Positions 17,159 to 28,839 are shown, numbered from the stretch's first letter. The stretch is DNA of 64,000 nt from Phormidium tanganyikae FI6-MK23 (GCA_019359175.1 JAHHHU010000010.1:62001-126000); one strand, 5' to 3'. A program made the numbers and translations. Notes: a model not told the origin generated them from the letters alone.

Positions 17159-17998
17159 ATGAAAGTTGCCCTGATGTCTGCTGGATTTATGGATTTTCTC
17201 GCGGTTCCGGCTCTTATTTTGGTGTTCTTTATCGGTGCATCGATCGGGAGCTTTCTCAATGTGGTGATCTACCGATTGCCTGCTGGACTTTCTCTGATTT
17301 ATCCGCCTTCTCGCTGTCCTCACTGCCTGACTCGCCTGAAAAAACGCGAGAATATTCCGGTGCTTGGATGGCTACGACTAAAAGGAAAATGCGCTCATTG
17401 TAAAAGTGCGATCGCGCCTCGTTACCCAATCATCGAAGCGGTGACAGGTATCTTATTTCTGATCGTCTTCTGGATTTTCGGAATTTCGCTGCAAACGTTG
17501 GGCCATTGGACGTTTTTCAGTTGGCTTCTAGCGCTAGCGATGATTGATCTCGATACGATGACGTTGCCGAATCCACTGACGCAATCGGGCTTAGTGTTGG
17601 GGTTGATATTTCAAGCAATCATCGGATTTTCGATCGGTGGAACCGTTGGCGCAATTCAAGGTTTTATCAGCGGCGTGATTGGTACGATCGTTGGAATTTG
17701 GCTCTTAGATTTGATCGGGATTACTGGCTCGATGATCTTGGGACAGCCCGCAATGGGAGCCGGAGACTCGAAACTAATGGCAATGATCGGGGCTTGGTTG
17801 GGCTGGCAGTTGATGCTGCTTGCAGGATTTTTGGCGTGTTTGACGGGTGCGATCGTTGGCATCGGAGCGCTGAAATCGGGGCGATTGTCTCGTCGTCAGG
17901 CAATGCCGTTTGGCCCATTTTTGGCATTGGGCGCGGGCTTGAGTTTGTTTTATGGGCAAGCGATGTTATCGCACTATCTTCGATTGTTTACGCTGTAG
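17159..17998 (+). CDS. pilD: Prepilin peptidase / N-methyltransferase (type IV pili)
   Basis: The aspartic membrane protease cleaves and N-methylates type IV prepilins at the inner membrane. The amino-terminal methylase part has GSFLNVVIYRLP and the two CxxC pairs, CPHC and CAHC, spaced as in PilD, followed by ISPRYP-like APRYPIIE. Catalytic aspartates are in LAMIDLDTMTLP and in the GxGD motif GAGDSKLMAMIGAWLG. Seven to eight hydrophobic helices follow. Several in-frame ATGs occur (17159, 17174, 17189) and no clear ribosome-binding site chooses between them. A perfect palindrome, AACTCGATCGAGTT, lies immediately upstream (17143-17156). Confidence 0.93.
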   Translation: MKVALMSAGFMDFLAVPALILVFFIGASIGSFLNVVIYRLPAGLSLIYPPSRCPHCLTRLKKRENIPVLGWLRLKGKCAHCKSAIAPRYPIIEAVTGILFLIVFWIFGISLQTLGHWTFFSWLLALAMIDLDTMTLPNPLTQSGLVLGLIFQAIIGFSIGGTVGAIQGFISGVIGTIVGIWLLDLIGITGSMILGQPAMGAGDSKLMAMIGAWLGWQLMLLAGFLACLTGAIVGIGALKSGRLSRRQAMPFGPFLALGAGLSLFYGQAMLSHYLRLFTL

Positions 17999-18033
17999 AA
18001 TGAGGCTTGATTAGCATGGTTTAAATTCGACGG

Positions 18034-20460
18034 ATGCGTATCTCTCTGAATTGGTTGCGGGAACTGGTAGATATTTCGATGACTCCGGAGGCGTTGGCGG
18101 AAAAGCTGACGATGGCAGGGTTTGAGGTGGAAGACATTGAGGATCGGCGCACCTGGGCAGATGGCGTGGTCGTCGGCAAAGTCTTGACGCGAGAACAGCA
18201 TCCGAATGCCGATCGCTTAAGCGTGTGTACGGTCGAAACTGGCGGCGAGAGCCCATCTCAAATCGTCTGCGGTGCAGCAAATGTTCGCGCTGGGATCTTC
18301 GTGCCTGTGGCAACACTCGGAACTTATTTGCCAAATGTGGATTTGAAGATCAAGCCTGCAAAGCTCAGAGGTGTTGAGTCGAAAGGAATGATCTGTTCGC
18401 TATCAGAATTAGGTCTGACTAAAGAAGCTGAAGGGATTCATATTTTTGATGAGTCGGGTGAATTGCAGCCTGGAATGGATGTGCGTCCGCTACTGGGCTT
18501 AGATGATGCGATTTTAGATTTAACTTCGACAGCAAATCGAGCAGATGCTTTAAGCATGGTTGGAATTGCGCGAGAGGTAGCAGCTTTAACAGGCGGAACT
18601 TTGCGATTACCAGAACCCGCTGCACCCCAAGTCGAGCAAAATCGCTCACTGTCGATCAGAATTAGCGATGCTCAAGCTTGCCCGACTTACATCGGAACTG
18701 TGATCGAGAATGTCAAAATCGCACCGTCGCCTCTGTGGTTACAACGTCGATTGTTAGCGGCAGGAGTTCGATCGATTAACAATATCGTCGATGTGACCAA
18801 CTACATCATGCTGGAATGGGGACAGCCGCTTCATGCGTTTGATCTCGATAGTTTGGTCAAAGTTGCGGGAACCGATCAGATCGAAATGGGTGTGAGATTT
18901 GCTCAATCGGGCGAATCGGTGAAAACGCTCGACGATCAAGATCGCAAACTTCAAGAGCAAGCCTTGTTAATCACGGTGAACGACAAGCCGACCATGTTGG
19001 CAGGTGTGTTCGGTGGTGAAGAAACCGAAGTGAGCGATAACACTCAAAATGTGATGTTAGAAGCAGCGATCTTTGATTCTGCTGCGATTCGGAAATCAGC
19101 GCGATCGCAAGGATTGAGAACCGAAGCTTCCGCCCGATACGAACGGGGTGTGAATCTTGCAGGACTTGAAACGGCAGCTCGTCGGGCGATCGAACTCATG
19201 CTTGAAGTGGCAGGTGGAACGGTTACGGCTCAGAATACGATCGACAACCGCCAAGGCACACTCACAAGAACGATCGAACTTCGGCTAGAACGAGTTCGAG
19301 AAGTTTTAGGAATGGTCGAACTCGAAGAAGAACCAGGCGAACTACAAACCAGTGATGTTGAACGAACCTTAACCGCTTTGGGTTGTGAGTTAAAGTCGAG
19401 TGGTTCAGAAACTTGGAATGTTACGGTTCCGCCTTATCGCTATCGCGACTTAGAGCGCGAGATCGATTTGATCGAAGAAATCGCGCGGCTCTACGGCTAT
19501 AACAATTTCAAAGATACGTTACCTGCCGAGACAGAGCTAGGATTTTTGTCGATCGAACAATCGATCAAGCGTAAAGTTCGCGAAGCGTTCCGAGCCGCAG
19601 GACTCACCGAACTGATTCACTATTCCCTAGGAAAACCGGGAGAAGAACGGCAGATTATTCTTGCAAATCCACTATTCACCGAATACTCTGCACTCCGAAC
19701 TAATTTGATCAATGGACTGATCGAAGCATTCCAGTACAACTTAGAGCAAGGCAACGGAGCCTTAAACGGCTTTGAGATTGGACGTATCTTTACTCAAGAG
19801 GAAGAACTAACCGAATCGGAAGCGATCGCTGGAATTTTGGGCGGCGATCCGACTCAGGGCAAATGGATTCGCGGCGGCAAAGATCAACCGCTGTCGTGGT
19901 TTGAAGCAAAGGGAATGTTAGATAGCGCCTTCGATCGCATCGGTTTAACAGTGGAATATCAGCCCGATCGACGAGATGAGCGCTTACATCCAGGCAGAAC
20001 TGCATCGCTCTGGGTGAAAGGTGAACGCTTAGGAACTTTCGGACAGCTACATCCCCAATTGCGTCAAGAACGCGGATTACCTGATGAAGTCTATGTTTTT
20101 CAATTGGATCTTGATGTTGTGATTCGTCATCTCGAAACCGATGGAGCAATGGTTCCAATCTTCAAACCGTTCTCAACCTATCCCGCTTCCGATCGCGATA
20201 TTGCCTTCTATGCGGCGTGTGAGGTTGCGGTAAGTGATTTAGAGCGCACGATCGTTAAAGCAGGCGGTAAGCTGCTCGAATCGGTGGAACTGTTTGACGA
20301 ATACAAGGGCGATCGTGTACCCGAAGGACAGCGGAGTTTAGCATTTCGACTCGTGTATCGGGCAGACGATCGCACTTTGAAAGATGAAGATGTCGATCCG
20401 GTGCATCAGAATGTGCGCGAAGCATTAACTGAAAAATTCCGGGTAGACCTGAGAAGCTAA
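18034..20460 (+). CDS. pheT: Phenylalanine-tRNA ligase beta subunit
   Basis: The 808-residue subunit forms the alpha2-beta2 enzyme that charges tRNA-Phe. Starting [14 protein letters not shown], it has the EMAP/tRNA-binding domain ([15 protein letters not shown]), the B3/B4 editing domain ([17 protein letters not shown]), B5, and the core domain ending with the ferredoxin-fold anticodon-binding domain ([15 protein letters not shown] near 715 to VHQNVREAL at the end). Length and order are those of bacterial PheT. pheS is not adjacent, which is usual in cyanobacteria. Confidence 0.97.
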   Translation: MRISLNWLRELVDISMTPEALAEKLTMAGFEVEDIEDRRTWADGVVVGKVLTREQHPNADRLSVCTVETGGESPSQIVCGAANVRAGIFVPVATLGTYLPNVDLKIKPAKLRGVESKGMICSLSELGLTKEAEGIHIFDESGELQPGMDVRPLLGLDDAILDLTSTANRADALSMVGIAREVAALTGGTLRLPEPAAPQVEQNRSLSIRISDAQACPTYIGTVIENVKIAPSPLWLQRRLLAAGVRSINNIVDVTNYIMLEWGQPLHAFDLDSLVKVAGTDQIEMGVRFAQSGESVKTLDDQDRKLQEQALLITVNDKPTMLAGVFGGEETEVSDNTQNVMLEAAIFDSAAIRKSARSQGLRTEASARYERGVNLAGLETAARRAIELMLEVAGGTVTAQNTIDNRQGTLTRTIELRLERVREVLGMVELEEEPGELQTSDVERTLTALGCELKSSGSETWNVTVPPYRYRDLEREIDLIEEIARLYGYNNFKDTLPAETELGFLSIEQSIKRKVREAFRAAGLTELIHYSLGKPGEERQIILANPLFTEYSALRTNLINGLIEAFQYNLEQGNGALNGFEIGRIFTQEEELTESEAIAGILGGDPTQGKWIRGGKDQPLSWFEAKGMLDSAFDRIGLTVEYQPDRRDERLHPGRTASLWVKGERLGTFGQLHPQLRQERGLPDEVYVFQLDLDVVIRHLETDGAMVPIFKPFSTYPASDRDIAFYAACEVAVSDLERTIVKAGGKLLESVELFDEYKGDRVPEGQRSLAFRLVYRADDRTLKDEDVDPVHQNVREALTEKFRVDLRS

Positions 20461-20471
20461 GGAGTGAAACT

Positions 20472-20741
20472 GTGCCGAAATATGTTCTTTGGGGAAGCTA
20501 TTGCGAAGATGTTCTCGAAAAAAGAGCGCCTTATCGCCAAGCTCATTTAGATGGATTAGCGAAACAAAAGGAAGATGGAATTCTGATCACTATCGGCCCG
20601 ACCCAAGACATTACTAAAGTGTTTGGCATCTATGAGGCGGAAAATGAATCGATCGTGCGGAATCTAATCGAGTCTGATCCTTACTGGCAAAATCAGATCT
20701 GGACAGAGTACGACATTAAAGAGTGGATTCAGGCGATCTAA
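20472..20741 (+). CDS. YciI-family protein
   Basis: The 89-residue dimeric alpha-beta barrel protein contains RAPYRQAHLDGL with the conserved His, and FGIYEAENESIVRNLIESDP with YWxxxIWTEYDI, the YciI layout. The family includes enzymes of muconolactone-isomerase-like fold; the substrate is unknown. It starts with GTG, 8 bases after a GGAG ribosome-binding site, and follows pheT by 11 bases, so it is likely co-transcribed. It overlaps the convergent gene by 4 bases. Confidence 0.85.
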   Translation: MPKYVLWGSYCEDVLEKRAPYRQAHLDGLAKQKEDGILITIGPTQDITKVFGIYEAENESIVRNLIESDPYWQNQIWTEYDIKEWIQAI

Positions 20742-21787
20742 CAGCCATATCCCGCTCCAGTAAATACAGGCTTCAGTTGATTGTTCTGGAGCTTGTAAAT
20801 ACTAAAACTCACACCTTCATACCCATTGTTGCGAACTAATACTTCAGATTGACCATCACTATCTGTATCGATCAGTTGCAGCACATCATATTCTCGCCCT
20901 GCATCACTCGCAGGCACAAATTGAGGGAACACCTGCTTAGAGATTAACTTCGGCTGATCGTTTTGATAGCTCAACCAAACATTCGCATAAACAGATCTCA
21001 CAGTTGAACGATCGACATTTCCTTGAATGGGTGTTCCTCTAGCAACTCCTTTGTGCAGTTTCGCATACACTTCGTGCTTACCGTCGCCATCAAGATCAAC
21101 GACTTGAAAATCATCTAAGATGGCAGTCCCCGAAAAAGCTTTAGCTTCTTTGGTTTGATTGATCTCAGCCGTTCCAATTCGCTCCAAATCAGCTCGATAT
21201 TGCTTTAACTGAGCAGGACTAACCGAAACTAATCTCGCTGGAGCAACAGGACGCTGAGATGAGATCGTCCATTTCCACACTTCATCAACTTGCTTACCAT
21301 TGATAAAGCCCGACATTCCTTGCGATCGAGCTTTCGGAAGCTGATCAAACAGCGACGGCAACTTTGTGTTGTCTAGAACTTCACCACGCCCAACCAAAAA
21401 CGACTCACAAGCAAATTGCCCCACTCCAGCCTTTTTCGCTGCAAACTGGGTGATCGTTTTTCCTTGTGTATCTAGCACCGCAAAGGTTTTAGGCTGATTC
21501 AAAATGCTTTTTGCGAGATTTCGTTTGACGATCGCGCTTTCAGAAGAATCTTCTCGAACTTCTAGAGTGACATTCACACTCGCATCAAGGTATTTTCCAT
21601 TTTTGTATTGTGCGATCGGGTAAAGCTCGCCCCGATATTGCTGATTGATTTGGTCTTTTTTAACTAAAAATAGTCCAATTACATTGTCTTCAACGGGTTT
21701 TGGAACTGCCGGAGCCTTCAGGTTAAAAACTGCAATTGCACCTAAACCCAGAGCCGTAACAACAGAGAGAAGCTTGAGATTCAACAT
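20738..21787 (-). CDS. Exported or anchored protein with FG-GAP/VCBS-like repeats
   Basis: A hydrophobic N-terminal segment (LNLKLLSVVTALGLGAIAVF) from the ATG at 21787 looks like an uncleaved signal or anchor; 349 residues result (the frame is open to 21817). Two calcium-loop motifs, DLDGDGKHEVYAKL and DTDSDGQSEVLV, fit FG-GAP/VCBS-type beta-propeller loops in the C-terminal half. No enzyme motif is seen. An extracytoplasmic location is likely. Confidence 0.6.
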   Translation of the reverse strand: MLNLKLLSVVTALGLGAIAVFNLKAPAVPKPVEDNVIGLFLVKKDQINQQYRGELYPIAQYKNGKYLDASVNVTLEVREDSSESAIVKRNLAKSILNQPKTFAVLDTQGKTITQFAAKKAGVGQFACESFLVGRGEVLDNTKLPSLFDQLPKARSQGMSGFINGKQVDEVWKWTISSQRPVAPARLVSVSPAQLKQYRADLERIGTAEINQTKEAKAFSGTAILDDFQVVDLDGDGKHEVYAKLHKGVARGTPIQGNVDRSTVRSVYANVWLSYQNDQPKLISKQVFPQFVPASDAGREYDVLQLIDTDSDGQSEVLVRNNGYEGVSFSIYKLQNNQLKPVFTGAGYGC

Positions 21788-21884
21788 GACCAACTGTGTA
21801 GGGGAACCAGACTGCAATCGCTCTCGATCGCAGCTATCTTAGGGCTACAAAGTCATGCTCATCGATTCCGTGAAGCAAAATCAA

Positions 21885-23012
21885 TCAGCCCTGATGAAGC
21901 TGCCCCGCCTTCACTTCTAAAATCTGTGCAGAATCAATCCACTGAGCATCAAATGACCCTAAATGTGTAGTGGTAATCAAGGTTTGAAAGCGATCCTGAA
22001 TGGCTTCTAACAATTGATTTTGCCGATTCAAATCTAACTCTGCTAACACATCATCTAATAGCAAAAGTGGAGGTTCTCCGATCACATCTTCGATTAGTTT
22101 AAGCTCTGCTAACTTCAATGCTAGAACTAAGGTTCGTTGTTGACCTTGCGAACCATATTGACGCGCGGGTGTTTGATTGATTAAAAACTCCACTTCGTCT
22201 CGGTGCGCCCCGACCAATGTAGTTCCTTGATGTTGTTCTGCAATCGCTCTCGCCTGAATTTTCTCCAAAAACGCTTGCTGTAGTGCTTCCGGAGTATCCA
22301 CTTCGGAAGTCACATTCGGCGCATAGTGAATTTCTAGCTTTTCAGTACTGCCGCTAATCGCTTGATGCCATTGTTCTGCAAATGGAGCTAATCGATCGAG
22401 GACTCTCGATCGTCGTCGAATGACTCTTGATCCAGCGATCGCTAACTGAGCATCCCACAATGCTAAATCAGGGGCTGAAACCGTTCGCCCTTCGCTTTCG
22501 TCTTTCAACCGCGCTCTCAGTAAAGCATTTCGCTGCCGCAGAACTTGATTGTATTGTTGCAGCACATAGGCGTAAATCGGCTCTAGTTGAACTAAGAGCG
22601 CATCAATCCAATGTCTCCGCTGATCGGGCCCTCCTCGCACCAAATCGAGGTCTAAGCTCGAAAATTGCACCATATTCAATGTGCCAAGAAAATCGAGTTG
22701 TCGCCGTTGAGAAACACCATTTTGCGCTACAGTTCGCCGCCCGCTTTCTCGGAGCGTCATCGTCAGTTCGGTCTCTCCGATTTCGCGCTTTAGTTGTCCG
22801 GTGATTTGTGAGGACGTTTCGCCGTCGAAGATTAGATCGCGATCGCGCGAAGTTCGATGGGACTTTAGCGAAGAAAGTAGCTCAACCGCTTCGAGCAAAT
22901 TCGATTTTCCCTGTGCATTGTTGCCCAAGAGAATTGTTTTAGCAGCAGTAAAATCGATGTGCTGATCTTGATAGTTGCGAAAGTGACGAAGATGCAGAGC
23001 GCGCAGATACAT
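21885..23012 (-). CDS. recF: DNA replication/repair protein RecF
   Basis: The SMC-like ATPase helps load RecA at gaps. The 375-residue protein starts [19 protein letters not shown], with Walker [15 protein letters not shown] near residue 30, the signature region [18 protein letters not shown], and Walker [15 protein letters not shown], the classic RecF series. It is a single gene with no dnaN or gyrB next to it, as is common in cyanobacteria. Confidence 0.96.
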   Translation of the reverse strand: MYLRALHLRHFRNYQDQHIDFTAAKTILLGNNAQGKSNLLEAVELLSSLKSHRTSRDRDLIFDGETSSQITGQLKREIGETELTMTLRESGRRTVAQNGVSQRRQLDFLGTLNMVQFSSLDLDLVRGGPDQRRHWIDALLVQLEPIYAYVLQQYNQVLRQRNALLRARLKDESEGRTVSAPDLALWDAQLAIAGSRVIRRRSRVLDRLAPFAEQWHQAISGSTEKLEIHYAPNVTSEVDTPEALQQAFLEKIQARAIAEQHQGTTLVGAHRDEVEFLINQTPARQYGSQGQQRTLVLALKLAELKLIEDVIGEPPLLLLDDVLAELDLNRQNQLLEAIQDRFQTLITTTHLGSFDAQWIDSAQILEVKAGQLHQG

Positions 23013-23113
23013 ATCAGGGGCGGAATGGAGAATTCGGAACTCGGAATTTGACCACCCGCCATCCGAATTCCTCCCAAGTGTATCAAATCAAAAGGAACCA
23101 CCATCAAAAGAAA

Positions 23114-23140
23114 CAGCCGCCCCCAATTTGAGAGCGGCTG
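23114..23140 (-). terminator. Intrinsic terminator of the P-type ATPase gene
   Basis: The inverted repeat CAGCCGC...GCGGCTG (7 bp, loop 13) is followed on the minus strand by the T-rich run GTTTCTTTT. It starts 22 bases beyond the ATPase stop codon. The stem is short, so strength is uncertain. Confidence 0.6.
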
Positions 23141-23161
23141 AACGCTGATGAGAGGCTAAAT

Positions 23162-26008
23162 CTAGCGCTTCTTGCTGAAATAGAAGCGGAAGAATAATTT
23201 CTCCATTTCAATCCACACAAACATCAATGCACTCACACCCACACAAACCATCAATTCGTTGAACGGTAAGAAGTGGGTTCCAAAGAAACCTCGCAGTGGC
23301 GGAACATACACCAACATCAATTGCAGAATCGAAGTCAGAATTACCGCACCCCAAACATAGGGGTTCGTAAACGGATTGAGTTCGATCGTTAATTTGCTAT
23401 TGGAACGAATGGCGATCGCGTGTCCCATCTGCGCTAAACACAGCGTCGTAAATACGATCGTTTTCCAGCGATCGGCATCCAAATTTCCGCCAAAGTTCGT
23501 CGTAGTGTAGTTGTACGCCCAGACCATTGTTGCGATCGACAAAATTGCCAACACAATCCCGATCCGAATGATGTACGAACCCAATCCACGCGCAAAGATG
23601 CTTTCCCCGGGATGGTTCGGCGGACGATCCATCACATTCGGTTCCGCAGGCTCAACTGCCAGCGCCAGCGCGGGTAAACCATCCGTTACCAAGTTCATCC
23701 ACAGAATTTGTAGTGGCGTGAGTGGAACACTTCCGGTTGCCGCAACTGCTGGGATTAACGCAACTGAAGCCGCGATCGTAATCACTTCCCCAACGTTGCT
23801 TCCTAGAATGTATTTGATAAAGCGACGAATGTTCGTGTAAACGACGCGCCCTTCTTCAGTCGCAGCAACGATCGTTGAGAAGTTATCGTCGAGCAGCACC
23901 ATATCTGATGCTTCTTTACTCACATCAGTTCCGGTGATGCCCATTGCGACCCCGATATCCGCTTGTTTGAGTGCAGGCGCATCATTCACCCCGTCTCCGG
24001 TCATCGCAGCAATTTGACCTGTGCGTTGGAGTGCTTTCACAATCCGCAGCTTATGTTCCGGTGCGACTCGTGCGTACACGCTGACGCGATTAACGTACTG
24101 TTCAAGTTCTTGATCGCTCATGCGTTCAAGTTCGCGTCCGACTAGAACTTCATCTCCAGGTTTAGAAATTCCCAAATCTTGCGCGATCGCGCTTGCGGTA
24201 AGTTGGTGATCTCCGGTGATCATGACTGGGCGGATTCCGGCGGTTCGGCAGCGTTTCACGGCTTCGCGCACTTCAGGACGAGGTGCATCGAGCATATCTA
24301 CCAAGCCCAACCAGACTAAGCCTTGCTCTGAAGCTTCATCTGAATTCTCAGGCGGAATTTCTCTTAATGGTTTGTAAGCAAAGCCCAAAACCCGTAACCC
24401 ATTTCCAGCGAGTTCATTGTTGCGTTGGAGAACTTGATCACGTTGGGCTTGGGTGATGGGTTCGACTCGATCGCCAATTTGAATCTGCTGACAACGCTCT
24501 AAGACAATTTCCGGCGATCCTTTGGTGAACATCAAAAACGGCGTAGACAGAAAATCAGTCTCAGATTGCAACAAGCCCGCTGCATCTTTCACAATCACGC
24601 TCATGCGTTTACGCTCAGATGAGAACGGAAACTCTGAAACGCGCGGCAGCTTACTACTCCACTGATCTCGCTCTAATCCCGCTTTCGCTGCTGCTGTTAA
24701 CAAAGCTCCTTCGGTCGGATCACCGAGAATGATCCACTGTCCATTCTCTTGTTGCAGAATCGAATCGTTACATATCGTACAAGCGAGTAACACTGCTCTG
24801 AGTTCTGGCTCATCTGCGGGAATCACTCTTGAGCCATCTCGCAGAAATTCCCCATCGGGCGCGTAGCCGTGACCCGTGACTTTTGGACTCATGCTAATGG
24901 TGTGTAGCGACTGCACCACCATTTTGTTTTGGGTTAAAGTTCCGGTCTTATCTGAACAAATGGTCGTGACCGAACCCAGTGTCTCCACCGCAGGCAGTTT
25001 GCGAATCAACGCATTTCTTTTCACCATGCGCTGAGTCCCGATCGCTAATGTCACCGTGATCACCGCAGGCAATCCTTCCGGCACAACCGCGACCGCCATA
25101 CTGAGTGAGGTTTGCAGTAGATTTTGCAGTTTGCTGAAATCGCGGGTCATAATCAGACCACCGATTACGACGATCGCTACGAGCGCTAATGCTCCAGTGA
25201 CCAACGCTTTACTCAGTTGATCCATTCTTTTCTGCAACGGAGTAGGTTCTGATTCCACCCCTTGAATCTGCGCTGCGATCTTTCCTAACTCCGTCCGCAT
25301 CCCGGTACCTGTCACCAAGATTGTTCCACGACCGTTGACTACCTCGGTTCCTTGGTAGGTCATATTAATGCGATCAGCAGGCATCGCATCTTCTTTGATC
25401 GTCGCGTTGGCGTTCTTGTTGACCGCTTCGGCTTCTCCGGTCAGGGCGGCTTCTCGGATTTGCAGGTTTGCCGCTTCGAGAATGCGACCATCTGCGGCAA
25501 TTTGGACACCTGCTTCGACCAGCATCACATCACCAGGAACGAGATACTTAGAATCGATTTCAGTAACTCGTCCGCCTCGCAATATCCGCACTCTTGGCGA
25601 TGAAAGTTGTTTAAGTGCAGCGAGTGCTTTTTCGGCACGGCTCTCTTGAACATAACCGAGTGCGCCATTGAGAATGACGATCGCTAAAATTGCGATCGTA
25701 TCTTTGAACGGCACCTCACCAGCCTTGAGATTGCCTTGTGTCAGCGCGAGCAGATCAAGAATCCCGGACACTAACGCAACTCCGATCAGCATCAGCAACA
25801 TGACGTTTTTGAACTGATCGACGAGAATTTCCCAGGTGCCACGACCGCCGGATTCTTCGAGTTCGTTTGTGCCGTATTGTTCTAGACGGGTTGCCGCTTC
25901 TTGCTCACTTAAACCAGTCTGGGAGTCGCTTTTCAGGGTCGAGAGCGCTCCGGGAGTATCTAAGGTATGCCAAGCCGTAGTCGGCGACGGGAGGGAATGA
26001 GCAGACAT
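23162..26008 (-). CDS. pacL: P2A-type calcium-transporting ATPase (PacL-like)
   Basis: The 948-residue pump has the full P-type series. The TGEA actuator loop appears as LTGEAEAV. The ion-site motif PEGLP lies in TM4 ([16 protein letters not shown]), and the phosphorylated aspartate is D353 in [12 protein letters not shown]. It also has the nucleotide domain ([11 protein letters not shown]), [20 protein letters not shown], and ten membrane helices in the usual 2+2+6 order. PEGLP with [10 protein letters not shown]-type TM6 residues places it in the SERCA/PMCA-like P2A group, known in cyanobacteria as PacL. The N-terminus starts ATG at 26008. It exports Ca2+ (or Mn2+) from the cytosol; ion choice is inferred. 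Confidence 0.92.
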   Translation of the reverse strand: MSAHSLPSPTTAWHTLDTPGALSTLKSDSQTGLSEQEAATRLEQYGTNELEESGGRGTWEILVDQFKNVMLLMLIGVALVSGILDLLALTQGNLKAGEVPFKDTIAILAIVILNGALGYVQESRAEKALAALKQLSSPRVRILRGGRVTEIDSKYLVPGDVMLVEAGVQIAADGRILEAANLQIREAALTGEAEAVNKNANATIKEDAMPADRINMTYQGTEVVNGRGTILVTGTGMRTELGKIAAQIQGVESEPTPLQKRMDQLSKALVTGALALVAIVVIGGLIMTRDFSKLQNLLQTSLSMAVAVVPEGLPAVITVTLAIGTQRMVKRNALIRKLPAVETLGSVTTICSDKTGTLTQNKMVVQSLHTISMSPKVTGHGYAPDGEFLRDGSRVIPADEPELRAVLLACTICNDSILQQENGQWIILGDPTEGALLTAAAKAGLERDQWSSKLPRVSEFPFSSERKRMSVIVKDAAGLLQSETDFLSTPFLMFTKGSPEIVLERCQQIQIGDRVEPITQAQRDQVLQRNNELAGNGLRVLGFAYKPLREIPPENSDEASEQGLVWLGLVDMLDAPRPEVREAVKRCRTAGIRPVMITGDHQLTASAIAQDLGISKPGDEVLVGRELERMSDQELEQYVNRVSVYARVAPEHKLRIVKALQRTGQIAAMTGDGVNDAPALKQADIGVAMGITGTDVSKEASDMVLLDDNFSTIVAATEEGRVVYTNIRRFIKYILGSNVGEVITIAASVALIPAVAATGSVPLTPLQILWMNLVTDGLPALALAVEPAEPNVMDRPPNHPGESIFARGLGSYIIRIGIVLAILSIATMVWAYNYTTTNFGGNLDADRWKTIVFTTLCLAQMGHAIAIRSNSKLTIELNPFTNPYVWGAVILTSILQLMLVYVPPLRGFFGTHFLPFNELMVCVGVSALMFVWIEMEKLFFRFYFSKKR

Positions 26009-26192
26009 AAAAAACTCAGGAGTTAGGGGATAATGACTTACAGCACTCTATGGTAGTGCCTAGGAGCAAAATATAGCACTATTAAATGGTATTAAATTTC
26101 AAATTACGTTATAAAATCTAGACATTACCGTTTCAGGGGAAGGTTGTGAAGCGTCTAAGGATACAAATCCACAGTTCTAAAGTGTTTTAGTA

Positions 26193-27293
26193 ATGGTCAG
26201 TCATCCGTTTCTTTCACCTCAATTAGTCGGGCGACAGCAAGAACTCGATCAAGTCAGCCAAATTTTGTTGAGCGATCGTGATGTGTTGTTGGCGGGTGTG
26301 CCCGGAATTGGGCGACGCACGTTGATTCGAGCAGCAGCGCGGGATTGTGGTGCAAAAGTTCTAGAAATCGACTGCCTCCGCGCAACGAACTATGAGCGCT
26401 TTCTAGAACTACTTGCCGCTGCGATCGTGGCAACGTTTGAATCGTGCGAGGAGTTGACTTTCATTGATCGCTGGAGCAAAGAGCATCCGTTCATTCTGCG
26501 ATCGACGAATGGCAGAACTCAGCTCGTGTGGCACTCGTCACCGGGTAAAGAATGGACATTGTTTGAAGCGCTGTTAATGCTGCCCCAAGCGATCGCTGAA
26601 TGGTTAAACAGCCGAGTCGTGATTGTTTTTCTGAATTTTCCGCATTTGCGATCGTTCGATCGGGCAAACAAATGGGAGCAGTATTTGCGGCAAGAAGTTC
26701 AGCAGCAAAGTCGTGTCAGCTATGCGCTGATTTCAACGGTAGCAGAACGCTGGACAAAGCCGAATGATTTGCAGGTCATTTCACTCTGTCCGGTGTCGGA
26801 TAAAACGATGCAGACTTGGATTGCCAAAGCGATGTTGGCGGAAGGGTTGGAATTTGAGCCAGAGAGCTTATTGCTTTTTCTTAGCTATGTTCAAGGACAT
26901 TTTGGAGATGCGATCACGCTGGCGCGGCGAATTTGGCTGGAATATGGCAAACGTGAATCTGATCGAAAAGAATGTAAGCCTGTGACGATCGTGCAGCCGC
27001 ATCATGTCGAAAGAAGCGCGATCGCATTAATCGAAGATCTTTCCGTAACATTTGAATCACTGATTTTGCTGTTGCCGAATAGCCAAGTCCGAGTGCTGGA
27101 AAGTTTGGCGCTTGATCCGACTGATAGCCCTCATGCGCGGGAGTATATTCAAAAGCACAATTTATCTCGGGGGGGCGGGCTGCAGGGTGCGCTGGCAAGT
27201 CTGGAGCAAAAAGGCTTAGTATACGGAGCCGAATTGGGATATCGGATTGCATTGCCACTTTTAGGTGCGTGGTTGAAGTATCGATTAGGGTAG
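26193..27293 (+). CDS. ATPase-like protein with degenerate Walker motifs
   Basis: The 366-residue protein begins like an AAA/STAND ATPase: LVGRQQELDQVSQILL, then a P-loop region GVPGIGRRTLIRAAA. The Walker A lysine position is R41 and the next residue is R42 (consensus GxxGxGK[ST]). The Walker B strand reads VVIVFLNFPHL, with Asn in place of the usual Asp. The C-terminal part looks like a winged-helix (ALASLEQKGLVYGAELGYRI). ATP hydrolysis is doubtful; it may bind nucleotide without cleaving it. No partner function is recognised. An XRE-type gene follows by 94 bases. Confidence 0.65.
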   Translation: MVSHPFLSPQLVGRQQELDQVSQILLSDRDVLLAGVPGIGRRTLIRAAARDCGAKVLEIDCLRATNYERFLELLAAAIVATFESCEELTFIDRWSKEHPFILRSTNGRTQLVWHSSPGKEWTLFEALLMLPQAIAEWLNSRVVIVFLNFPHLRSFDRANKWEQYLRQEVQQQSRVSYALISTVAERWTKPNDLQVISLCPVSDKTMQTWIAKAMLAEGLEFEPESLLLFLSYVQGHFGDAITLARRIWLEYGKRESDRKECKPVTIVQPHHVERSAIALIEDLSVTFESLILLLPNSQVRVLESLALDPTDSPHAREYIQKHNLSRGGGLQGALASLEQKGLVYGAELGYRIALPLLGAWLKYRLG

Positions 27294-27387
27294 AGAATAT
27301 TACGATTAAGATAGGAACGACTCTATTTATTTGCACAGAGTTTAGAAACCTATATATTCAAAGCATCTACTGTCATTAGAACAGCGT

Positions 27388-27627
27388 ATGTCAAAAGCGG
27401 GGAGTGCATTGAAGCAGGTGCTGGAATCTCACAGCATCACGCAGTATCAACTGTCAGCGATTATGGGTGTGAATCGATCGAACTTTAGCCGTTGGCTTAG
27501 AGGGGAACGCGATCCGCTTGCTGAAGTCGTTGTCGAGATTTACAAGGCATTAAAGTCTTTGAATCCGATTGCGGCATCGGAGTTTATCCGCTTGTATTTG
27601 GGGATCGGGACTGATGAGGAAATCTAA
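27388..27627 (+). CDS. XRE-family helix-turn-helix protein
   Basis: The 79-residue single-domain protein contains the helix-turn-helix SITQYQLSAIMGVNRSNFSR followed by WLRGERDP. That is a canonical lambda-repressor-like fold with no extra sensor domain. The gene is on the same strand as the Walker-degenerate ATPase and ends 4 bases before the convergent oxidoreductase gene. Its targets are unknown; regulation of its own operon is the simplest idea. Confidence 0.82.
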   Translation: MSKAGSALKQVLESHSITQYQLSAIMGVNRSNFSRWLRGERDPLAEVVVEIYKALKSLNPIAASEFIRLYLGIGTDEEI

Positions 27628-27631
27628 ATTT

Positions 27632-28723
27632 CTACCAGCGCGGCACTTTCACCCAGGTTGCAGTCTCGTTTGATTCGTGAGCGAGATCCATGAGCAATTG
27701 CGAGTACACGCCTTCTTTAAGCGAGGGGGCGAGGGATTCTTGTCGATCGATACTCATCAGCCATTGATCAATCACGCGAATAAACGGCGCAATTCGTCCA
27801 TCTGCAAACACTTGCTCAAATGCAAATTGCTTGGGAATTTCGAGTTCTGCGAGTTCTTGCCCGACGGGTGCGCCCCAAAGTTTGAATCCGTGAACGTAGT
27901 CTTTTTGATTGTCGCTGCCGAGAATTAGCGTTCCGCGATCGCCATAGACTTCGATCCAATGTCCGCGTCCCTGAGTCGTGACTGAACTAATACAAATCTG
28001 GCAAGGGGTTCCGTCTGTGAGTTCTAAGGTGAGGTTGCAAGTGTCATCCGAATCGACGGGCTTCAGTTCGCCTGTGATGGGATCAGGACGATTCGGAATT
28101 GCAGTGGTGAGGCTGGCAGTTAATCGATCGACTCCTCCAAACAGCCATGCAATGTAATCGAACGTATGCGATCCAAGCGCGCCCAATGCACCGCCGCCCT
28201 GCTCTTTTCGCGCGTACCAGTTCCAAGGACGAGACGCATCCGCCCGACTTGATACCAGCCAGTCAATTTTGATCAATCGTTTCTGTCCGACATAGTTCTG
28301 TGAAAGCAAATCCGCGAACTGCTGCCATGCAGGAACAAACCGGAACTCAAAGTTCATGCTGGTCATCGCCCGTTTTTTAAGCGATCGACTATACAGATCT
28401 TTTGCTTGCTCAACAGTCAGTGCCGTTGGTTTCTCCAGTAGTAAATACTTTCCAGCGTCTAGCACCGTTTTCGCCATTTCATAATGCAAAAAGGGCGGCG
28501 TTGAAATACTGACAGCATCGACATTTGGAAGATTGAGAATTTCTTCGATCGACGAACAAGCGCGAGGAATCTGGTGCGATTGTGCGATCGTCTGCGCTTT
28601 TTGCAAGTCTCGATGATAGACAGCGACTACTTCGGTTCGCGGATGCGCCTGAAATCCAGGAATATGAACCTTCTGCCCAAATCCCGTTCCGACTACTGCC
28701 ACACCAATCTTAGAGCCTGTCAT
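27632..28723 (-). CDS. Gfo/Idh/MocA-family oxidoreductase
   Basis: The 363-residue dehydrogenase has an N-terminal Rossmann fold ([17 protein letters not shown]) and the EKP motif in [10 protein letters not shown], where Lys is the usual catalytic residue. The C-terminal Gfo/Idh/MocA sheet follows, with [20 protein letters not shown]. Substrates in this family are sugars, inositols or related; here unknown. Divergent from leuD. Confidence 0.88.
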   Translation of the reverse strand: MTGSKIGVAVVGTGFGQKVHIPGFQAHPRTEVVAVYHRDLQKAQTIAQSHQIPRACSSIEEILNLPNVDAVSISTPPFLHYEMAKTVLDAGKYLLLEKPTALTVEQAKDLYSRSLKKRAMTSMNFEFRFVPAWQQFADLLSQNYVGQKRLIKIDWLVSSRADASRPWNWYARKEQGGGALGALGSHTFDYIAWLFGGVDRLTASLTTAIPNRPDPITGELKPVDSDDTCNLTLELTDGTPCQICISSVTTQGRGHWIEVYGDRGTLILGSDNQKDYVHGFKLWGAPVGQELAELEIPKQFAFEQVFADGRIAPFIRVIDQWLMSIDRQESLAPSLKEGVYSQLLMDLAHESNETATWVKVPRW

Positions 28724-28839
28724 CTGTTTTGTTCGAGCGCGTCTTGCTCAGTTTAGACGATTTGGGCGATCGCTTGATGGTCAATGCAGGATGGAGAGAT
28801 GCGAGAATAGACCAGACTATCGTGCAAGGTGAATTCAGT

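Noticed and set aside
28729-28839. N-terminal extension of LeuD from the open frame
   Set aside because: LeuD homologues begin near [10 protein letters not shown]; the 37 extra residues have no match in the known family and include the divergent promoter region.
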